From contig CAJMKE010000007.1 of NCBI GenBank assembly GCA_905213895.1, positions 1 to 64,000 on the forward strand: a stretch of 64,000 nucleotides of DNA, written 5' to 3'. Under the pieces are notes generated by a model. That model saw only the letters and a program-made list of their open reading frames with translations, made no database searches and was not told the origin of the DNA. The position numbers and the translations under genes were made by a program. The DNA comes from an uncultured Alistipes sp. (GTDB lineage Bacteria > Bacteroidota > Bacteroidia > Bacteroidales > Rikenellaceae). Below, in pieces: positions 58,369-64,000 of this stretch (position 1 is the first letter of the stretch; every line of letters starts with the position of its first letter).

Positions 58369-59193
58369 TTATCTCCCGAAAATATCGTTGAGCAGTTTCG
58401 CGAGACGATAGCCGGCTCTGCGAATCTGGTCTTCCGCCAGAGGCGTAAACTCGTTGAGATACGGTACGCGTTTGAGTTCCGCACCCTCCTTGTAGGCATG
58501 GACGGGATACGAACGGCGTGCCGAATCCTCCGCCCAGTCGTAAGGCTCTCCCGCGACGGTCGCGGCTATGCGCTCGTCGCTCCACGTGTCGAGCAGCAGC
58601 GCAGTGTCGCTGAACGAGAACGGATTGCGGCGCGTGAAAACCTCTTCGTCCCAGAACGTGTGATACTTGACATTGCGGTTGTCGAAACGCACCTTGTATT
58701 TGCCGATTGACATGTCCTCCGGATTGTACTGGATATGCTCCGGACAATGCATGTCGCCGACCAGATGCACAAGCATGATAACGCGCTGCATTATCGTCGA
58801 ATCCGTCATGTTCTTTCTTGCGTTGCGCAACTCCTTGGCGTACTCGTCGATGAAATGAACGCAGTTCTTGACGTAGCGTCCGTTGTCGTTGAATCCGCGG
58901 AACGGCTTGAAATCCTTGTCCACCTCGAACGTGTGCGGATAGACGTTCACGCGCTTGCCGTTGGTAGGGTCGAAACCGTAATCGACGAGCCATTCGGCAC
59001 GGTAGTAGTCGGGGTAGGTGGCGTAGAAGACTATCGACTGTTTGCCGAAATATTTCGCCAACTCCCTTTTCGCTTTCGGCGTTAGATTGTTCTCGGCGAT
59101 TTTCGCGACGGTCGTATGCCCGAGTATGCCCCATGCGAAAGTGCTGTTCATGGCGAACAGCACCCCCGCGGCGATAAGTATAAGTCGTTTCAT
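58369..59193 (-). CDS. S1/P1-family nuclease
   Basis: A secreted zinc-dependent single-strand nuclease/3'-nucleotidase. The 274-residue precursor has a signal peptide cleaved before Trp21, and the mature N-terminal WGILGHTTVAKIAE supplies the first zinc ligands in this family. Further zinc motifs are NCVHFIDEYA and HLVGDMHCPEHI. It starts 2 nt after the sulfatase stop (59196), so the two form an operon, perhaps for scavenging nucleotides and sulfated glycans outside the cell. Confidence 0.92.
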   Translation of the reverse strand: MKRLILIAAGVLFAMNSTFAWGILGHTTVAKIAENNLTPKAKRELAKYFGKQSIVFYATYPDYYRAEWLVDYGFDPTNGKRVNVYPHTFEVDKDFKPFRGFNDNGRYVKNCVHFIDEYAKELRNARKNMTDSTIMQRVIMLVHLVGDMHCPEHIQYNPEDMSIGKYKVRFDNRNVKYHTFWDEEVFTRRNPFSFSDTALLLDTWSDERIAATVAGEPYDWAEDSARRSYPVHAYKEGAELKRVPYLNEFTPLAEDQIRRAGYRLAKLLNDIFGR

Positions 59194-59195
59194 GA

Positions 59196-60767
59196 CTATT
59201 TCTTGTTCTTCAACTCTTTCAACTCCTTCTTCCAGAGGTCGTATTTGTCGCAGATTTCGCCGTCGAGCAACTTCTGCCACTCCTCCGGATGATATTTCTG
59301 CACGAAGTAGCGTGGACGGTTCTCGTCGCGGCGCGAATCGTCGAGTTTGCGCGTCAGACGGTCTTCGATTCCCGCGTCGTAGTTGTTGCGGTTCCAGTCG
59401 TCCATGTATTCGCGCATACGGTTGAGTACCGGCAGCATCTCGGGCTTCGCCGCCAGATTGTTTACGCAGTAAGGGTCGGCGGTGTAGTCGTACAACTCCT
59501 CTACCGGCTTCGAGTCGGCGAGGAACAACAGTTGGGTGGCGTTGAGTTTGTTCTCCGCTTTCAGACGGCGCATGATGTGCAGCGCAGGACGGTAGAGGTC
59601 CATATAAATATGGTGCTGGTCGTAAGGGTCCTGCGGGAAGTAGTTGCGGATGTAGACGTAGCGGTCGTCGTTCACGCCGCGGATGCACTCCATCACCTCG
59701 TCCCAGTTGTCGCGGGCAGTGTAGACGTACTCGTGTCCGTCCTTGCTCTCGGCATCGAAGATGTTGAGCGGCTTGCCCTGATAATACGACGGCTGCTCGA
59801 TGCCTGCCAGATGCAGGATAGACGCCGTGATGTCGAGTTCGCTGACGAGTTCGTTCACGACGGCATGTTCGATGCCCTTGCCCCAGACTATCATCGGTAC
59901 TCGCGTACCCTCGTCGTAGAGGAATCCCTTGGCGCGGATGTCGGCACGTCCGTTGTCGGCGATGAAAATCACTATGGTGTTGTCTTTCTGATTGTCGTCT
60001 TCGAGTTTCTTCATCAGTTTTCCGACCTCGGCGTCCATGTATTCCACCTGGTCGAGATAGCAGGCGTACTCCTCGCGGATTTTCGGATGGTCTGCCATGT
60101 AAGGCGGCAGCACGACCTCAGCAGGATTCACCGGATGTTCGGACTGCTCGCGAATCGATTTCCACCAGTCGCCGCGGTGTGTAACGTAGAGCGTTACCTG
60201 CTTGAAGAACGGCATGTCGGAGGATTCGGCGTCATAGAGTTTGTCGAACAGACCGAATTTGGTCTTGCCGTCGTATTCGCCCGTGCGGTCGTAGCGGAAG
60301 TTGCAGTCGATTTTGCGGCTCGACTCATGGTCGCTGGTGGTGTTGTTCGGATTCTCGAAACAGTCGCGGTCGCCGAGTATGCAGGTGTAGCCTGCCTCGC
60401 GCAGATAGTAGGTGAACGGTTTGATGGAATCCGGCAGTGCCTTGTCGCGGTTGCTGCGATGGTTGTGCGAAGCCGTAATCGTGTGGTGCAGTCCGGTGAG
60501 CATCGCCGAGCGGGTCGGCGAACTGAGCGGGGCGCAGCAGCGTGCGTTGGTGTACATCACGCCCTCCGCCGCCAGACGGTCGATGTTCGGTGTCTTGACG
60601 GCGGGGCAGCCGTAGCAGCCGAGGTCGAGCGTCATGTCTTCGGCGATAATCCACAGAATGTTCGGACGTTCGTTGTCGGCTGGCTTTTCGGCTTTCTGCT
60701 GTGCGCAGCCGCCGATTACCGACGAACCGATTGCGAGAGAAACGGGGATAAATGATTTCTTGTTCAT
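59196..60767 (-). CDS. Sulfatase lipoprotein (Ser-type)
   Basis: A 523-residue arylsulfatase-family enzyme anchored as a lipoprotein (SVIGGC, Cys21). The active-site motif S/C-x-P-x-R is Ser82-Ser83-Pro84-Thr85-Arg86 (APLSSPTRSAMLTG), so Ser82 must be converted to formylglycine by an anaerobic sulfatase-maturating enzyme; none is in this window. Metal-binding Asp44 (IIAEDM) and IADNGR are visible. Such enzymes in gut Bacteroidales often remove sulfate from host mucin or glycosaminoglycans. Specificity is not clear. Confidence 0.9.
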   Translation of the reverse strand: MNKKSFIPVSLAIGSSVIGGCAQQKAEKPADNERPNILWIIAEDMTLDLGCYGCPAVKTPNIDRLAAEGVMYTNARCCAPLSSPTRSAMLTGLHHTITASHNHRSNRDKALPDSIKPFTYYLREAGYTCILGDRDCFENPNNTTSDHESSRKIDCNFRYDRTGEYDGKTKFGLFDKLYDAESSDMPFFKQVTLYVTHRGDWWKSIREQSEHPVNPAEVVLPPYMADHPKIREEYACYLDQVEYMDAEVGKLMKKLEDDNQKDNTIVIFIADNGRADIRAKGFLYDEGTRVPMIVWGKGIEHAVVNELVSELDITASILHLAGIEQPSYYQGKPLNIFDAESKDGHEYVYTARDNWDEVMECIRGVNDDRYVYIRNYFPQDPYDQHHIYMDLYRPALHIMRRLKAENKLNATQLLFLADSKPVEELYDYTADPYCVNNLAAKPEMLPVLNRMREYMDDWNRNNYDAGIEDRLTRKLDDSRRDENRPRYFVQKYHPEEWQKLLDGEICDKYDLWKKELKELKNKK

Positions 60768-60900
60768 GTATTTTTAGTTTGGTGTGTTTCTGTACATATG
60801 TAGGACACATTTCCTGCCCGATACACCCAACCGGAGCGGAAAAAATATCGGACTAAAAGAATAGGCTTGTACGAAACAAGCCTATTCCTGATGTGCGGTA
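60768..60900. other. Short intergenic region with a terminator hairpin
   Basis: A perfect 12-bp hairpin (60859-60887; stem GAATAGGCTTGT) followed on the minus strand by TTCTTTTAG ends the downstream operon. No clear promoter for the sulfatase is visible in the ~80 remaining bases, so the region was not called beyond this. Confidence 0.6.
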
Positions 60901-61443
60901 TTATTTCTTCGAAATCTTTATCTTTCCGATGCAGAAGCGGTTCGCCACGGCATTTCCTCCGGCGGCGGCTTTCTGCTCGCTGTCATTGGAGATTACGAGT
61001 ACCGAATCGCCGTTTACGCCCGAAAGCGGAATCGAGCCGTTGAACCAAGTATTCTTCTCTTGCGTGATTCGGTTGTCGAGTTCGTTGAGGTCGAACGTGG
61101 TCGCTGCCGTTTCGTCGTCGTTCAGAACCTTGAAGGTTATATAGTGTATATCGCCCGTTGCCGTGGTTCCGAAATCGAGGTTGATGTCTATCGCCGAATT
61201 GGCGGCGGCACCTGCGAGAGCCGCTGCCGGCAATGTCAAATCACCTACGTTGGCTTTACCTTTTGTACGACCGAATTTCAGCGCGCCGAAGTTGAAGTAT
61301 ATGTAGGCGTTCGAAACCGAGTAGCCGTGTTTTGCCCACAGTGCCGCTACGTTTTCGTTGCCGTCGACGAATGTCTTTATCGGTCCGTCTGCCCATTCGT
61401 CTACCGTCGATGCGGCTCCCGAATAATTGACGTCGTCGTTTAT
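60901..61443 (-). pseudogene. Severed C-terminal domain of the amber-interrupted lipoprotein
   Basis: This is the reading frame directly after the TAG at 61444-61446, with no other stop or shift for 180 codons (INDDVNYSGAAS to KIKISKK). The domain has the pattern EWADGPIKTFVDGN, ALWAKHGYSVSNAYIYFNFGALKFGRTKGKANVGDLTLPA, clearly related to the C-terminal domain of the truncated gene at 63453. Without readthrough this domain would not be made. No independent start or promoter is convincing. Confidence 0.7.
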
Positions 61444-63276
61444 CTATTCTAAATCGTCGCAGAACAGAACGTCTTTCGCAACCTCCGTCGTTTCGCTCCA
61501 TTCGCTGTCCGACGAGATGCCTTCCACTCCCAAAGCCTGTACTTTCAGTGTTGCATTTAGCAGCGCGATGTCGGTATTGTCGATCGTCAGAACATTGTCG
61601 GTCGTCGTGCCTTCCACAGGATTGCCGTTGATTACGGCGGAATACTTGTAACCCGAATGCGCACCTGCGATCTCGTCCCATGCCAATACTATCGGACGGG
61701 TCGTAACGCCATCTTCGGTAATAGGTGCGAACATCGACAGACGCAGGTTCTGAGGAGTGTCGAGCGGTTCCGCTGTTTCGATATTGTCGATTACGAGGTT
61801 ATCCACTATCGCCCGCGGAGTCTTGCTTGCCGTACCTATGCTGATCGAAACGACCGTTTCGGCGGTAGCCCCCAATACAACGAACGATACTTCGCCGAGC
61901 GTGCCGTAATTGTTGAGATCTGCGGCAACGGTCGCTTCCGTTCCGACACCGTTGATAAGTCCCTCACCCGCAACTATCTTGGCGACGACCGGATGAGTAT
62001 TCGCATCGGTACCTTTCCACTTCATGGCGTCGAATCTGACGGACAGATTTTTGCCATCGATGCCCGTGCGGCACGGCAGATAGAACGTGCCTACGCCGCT
62101 CGATGTGCCGACCTTTATGCAGCCGGCCATTTCGGTCAACCGGTAGAGCGAGGATGCGTAGTTTCCGACGAAATCGCCCCAGCCGCGGCTCGAAAGATAT
62201 GCCGCTATCGTAGCCGCATTCATCGAGTTGATTTGCTCCGTTCCCTGAACGTTGCTCGCGCAGTTGGTAATGTAAGGCGTTTCGCCGTCGGTAATCTTGA
62301 TAGCCGTCATACCAGGAAGGTATCCCTCGGCATCGTTCAGTGCGTCGCCGCCCCAGATGCAGAGGTCGTAGTTGTTGATGTAGACGTGCTTTTCGTCGGC
62401 TTTCGCGAGATTGAGTTTCAGCGTGCCGATTTTGCCTGCCGCGCATTCCACTGCGTTCTTGTAGTGGAATACATAGCAGTTGGCATCGGTTTCGACGGTT
62501 ACTTTGAGCGTATGCGTACCCGGCAGAACCGCCATGTAGACCTTTCCCTCTCCCGCAGCGGCGGGAACGGCGAACGGCTCGGCGAGATTGACTATCGCCG
62601 CCTTGCGCCGAATCGAAGATGCGAAATCCCATACGTCCGTCGTCAGGTCGTACTTGTAGCCGCCGGCGATAGTGTTGTCGCTGACTGCCGTTACGCTCTT
62701 CACCTTTTCGCCCGAAGCATCGGCACCGTAGATGTCGAAGCAGAGAACCGATGCCGTCGCCTTGAAAACGAGCTTCGTCGATTCGTTCTCGACAAGCGTT
62801 GCCGGTTCGGATACCATCGTTATGTATTTTCCGGCTTCGAATGCCCCTGCAACGGATTGTGTCTGTCCGGAGTTGAGCGAAATCCAGATGTCGGTCGCAC
62901 CCGTGGAGTTGAAATCCTTGAAACTGCCGTCCGTTGCGTATTCGCGGTACGGGAAATAGGCGTACATCGTACCTGCGGTCTGCGTGCCGCCCGAGGTTTC
63001 GAATGCTCCCGAACCGTCGGTTACGGCTTTCAGGTTGATGTCGGTCGCTCCCGCGCCTACGACGGTTACGCCGAGTTCGTCGGTCGCGTTCCACGAGAGT
63101 TTTCCCGTCGCTTCGTCGCGGTCGGTTCGCGTGTCGGCGATTTGCGCGTCGATTTGCAGTGCGACGCTGCCGCCCTTCTGTGCGATGTCGGTTGATTCGT
63201 CGATGTCGTTCGTACAGCCGGCGAGCGTCATTGCCGTTGCGGCAATGAACGCGATGCTTTTGATAATCTTCTTCAT
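61444..63276 (-). CDS. Fimbrillin-like surface lipoprotein, ended early by an amber codon
   Basis: Encodes 610 residues: signal peptide MKKIIKSIAFIAATAMTLAGC (lipid Cys21), a fimbrillin-like N-terminal half with RTDRDEATGKLSWNATDELGV, a middle beta-rich domain, and an FN3-like module (RPIVLAWDEIAG). It stops at TAG after LFCDDLE. The same frame stays open through 60901 and encodes a conserved C-terminal domain, so the full gene would have run 60901-63276. A 44-residue micro-ORF ends 20 bases upstream of the ATG. A surface-binding or adhesin role is likely; the ligand is unknown. Confidence 0.75.
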   Translation of the reverse strand: MKKIIKSIAFIAATAMTLAGCTNDIDESTDIAQKGGSVALQIDAQIADTRTDRDEATGKLSWNATDELGVTVVGAGATDINLKAVTDGSGAFETSGGTQTAGTMYAYFPYREYATDGSFKDFNSTGATDIWISLNSGQTQSVAGAFEAGKYITMVSEPATLVENESTKLVFKATASVLCFDIYGADASGEKVKSVTAVSDNTIAGGYKYDLTTDVWDFASSIRRKAAIVNLAEPFAVPAAAGEGKVYMAVLPGTHTLKVTVETDANCYVFHYKNAVECAAGKIGTLKLNLAKADEKHVYINNYDLCIWGGDALNDAEGYLPGMTAIKITDGETPYITNCASNVQGTEQINSMNAATIAAYLSSRGWGDFVGNYASSLYRLTEMAGCIKVGTSSGVGTFYLPCRTGIDGKNLSVRFDAMKWKGTDANTHPVVAKIVAGEGLINGVGTEATVAADLNNYGTLGEVSFVVLGATAETVVSISIGTASKTPRAIVDNLVIDNIETAEPLDTPQNLRLSMFAPITEDGVTTRPIVLAWDEIAGAHSGYKYSAVINGNPVEGTTTDNVLTIDNTDIALLNATLKVQALGVEGISSDSEWSETTEVAKDVLFCDDLE

Positions 63277-63296
63277 TGTTCGATTGCTTTTAACGG

Positions 63297-63431
63297 TTAT
63301 TCGTAATCCCTGTTTGTCCAGTCGTCGTCTATCGACGGCAATCCCGATTCTGCCGAAATCGCGAAGCCTTGCTCCGCCGTGCAGCGGCACACCCTCAGGT
63401 CGGGGTAGCGGTAATCTCTTTTCATTTCCAT
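63297..63431 (-). CDS. Micro-ORF (44 aa) upstream of the surface lipoprotein
   Basis: A short frame MEMKRDYRYPDLRVCRC to DWTNRDYE; an inner Met gives 42 residues. It shares PDLRxxxCxAExGFxxS with the micro-ORF at 40133-40264. It sits between the truncated gene at 63453 (21 bases upstream) and the lipoprotein (20 bases downstream), so it is part of one operon. No signal peptide. Function unknown. Confidence 0.65.
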   Translation of the reverse strand: MEMKRDYRYPDLRVCRCTAEQGFAISAESGLPSIDDDWTNRDYE

Positions 63432-63452
63432 CTTGATTGTAGTTTTATGGTG

Positions 63453-64000
63453 TTATTTGTCCGCACTCGTGTCGTATTTCGAGATGCGGATGTTGTCCAG
63501 TCCGACGCGGTTCGGCACGATTGCCGACTGCTGTTTCATGGTCGATACCGTGAACGTGCAGTTGTTCGACACGTTGTGGAATACGAGCGGTTCGATAGCC
63601 GTCCACTCCTTCAATGCCGAAGCCTCGAACGTGAAGTCGTAACTCTCGCCGTTGGAGCATGAAACCGTCAGGTTGCGTGTGTCGCTCAGCGATGTTACCG
63701 TGCATACGTCCATTTCGAACCTGACGTTGATTGAGGCTCCCTCCGTGATGTCGGCTACGGCGTTCGCCGGCAATATGAAGTATCCCGCATGGTCGCCGAC
63801 GTTCTTGTTCGCGCTGACGGTACGACCGATTTTCAGATTGCCGAGATTGATGTACACGCGGCACTTGCTCGTCGCGTATCCGTATCCGCGCGATGTCCAT
63901 TCGGCGACCTTTTCGGCGGAGTAGTTCGCCGTGGTTATGCCCTTGCACTCCTGGTCGGAGAATCCGGCAGCCCAAGCCGCCTCCTTGCCTGCCATAGCCC
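63453..64000 (-). CDS. Surface protein, C-terminal part (5' end outside window)
   Basis: The frame is open to the window edge, so its start is missing. The visible 182 residues contain a domain (NYSAEKVAEWTSRGYGYATSKCRVYINLGNLKIGRT, FILPANAVADI, NRVGLDNIRISKYD) related to the severed domain at 60901-61443. It is probably another fimbrillin-associated surface lipoprotein upstream in the same operon. Confidence 0.65.
   Translation of the reverse strand, partial: AMAGKEAAWAAGFSDQECKGITTANYSAEKVAEWTSRGYGYATSKCRVYINLGNLKIGRTVSANKNVGDHAGYFILPANAVADITEGASINVRFEMDVCTVTSLSDTRNLTVSCSNGESYDFTFEASALKEWTAIEPLVFHNVSNNCTFTVSTMKQQSAIVPNRVGLDNIRISKYDTSADK

Overview
The window looks like chromosomal DNA from a Bacteroidales bacterium, most likely an Alistipes-like member of the Rikenellaceae. 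The evidence is a backbone that is GC-rich by eye, start regions mostly without Shine-Dalgarno sites, many Bacteroidetes-type promoters (TTTG, 19-21 bp, TAnnTTTG), and families typical of the phylum: DUF4837 lipoprotein, OMP_b-brl_3-type barrel protein, Porin_10-type porin, fimbrillin-like surface lipoproteins, S1/P1 nuclease and a Ser-type sulfatase. The genus is an inference.

Layout. 0.1-8.1 kb: greA, DUF4837 lipoprotein, NodB-type deacetylase, ubiX, an outer-membrane barrel protein, a membrane-anchored transglutaminase-like protein, efp and rubredoxin. 8.2-12.0 kb: pdxA, thrS, infC. 12.3-17.9 kb: an operon with a NagB-like/PIG-L fusion, nagB, a LuxE-like protein, LicD and a GT2 glycosyltransferase. 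18.1-25.0 kb (minus): nadE, pepT, an AT-rich restriction-modification pair and an OPT transporter. 25.2-30.2 kb: two GH13 paralogues with converted tracts flanking small HTH genes and a candidate structured RNA. 30.2-36.3 kb: murF, a mannose-1-phosphate guanylyltransferase, pssA, porin, lytic transglycosylase. 36.5-41.3 kb: a large GDPD/LamG surface lipoprotein preceded by a tiny ORF, and an exported flavodoxin. 41.6-44.2 kb: an accessory block (ClpP-like protease, WYL regulator, two poorly characterised genes) next to tRNA-Gly(GCC). 44.7-47.8 kb: a cobalamin riboswitch followed by nrdD-nrdG. 47.9-54.3 kb: yebC, the Sua5/YrdC-type threonylcarbamoyl-AMP synthase, a thioesterase, a frameshifted lipoprotein, cca, pdxJ, nadK, uppS. 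54.3-58.2 kb: bamA and two Skp/OmpH chaperones. 58.4-60.8 kb: S1/P1 nuclease and sulfatase. 60.9-64 kb: a surface-lipoprotein operon with an amber-interrupted gene, a second tiny ORF and a truncated gene at the edge.

Themes. Cell-envelope construction is heavily represented (uppS, murF, pssA, bamA, two skp genes, the LicD operon). PLP synthesis (pdxA, pdxJ) and NAD(P) synthesis (nadE, nadK) each have two steps here. Anaerobic dNTP synthesis is under a B12 riboswitch. Two interspersed repeat families stand out. One is a 9-bp unit (CNTTAANG plus one base) forming 16 arrays, nearly all at gene 3' ends beside terminators. The other is a ~120-bp palindrome present twice. The most unusual items are these repeats, two homologous micro-ORFs directly upstream of surface lipoproteins, the B12-controlled NrdDG, the amber codon in a surface lipoprotein, and the candidate RNA at 27.36-27.59 kb.
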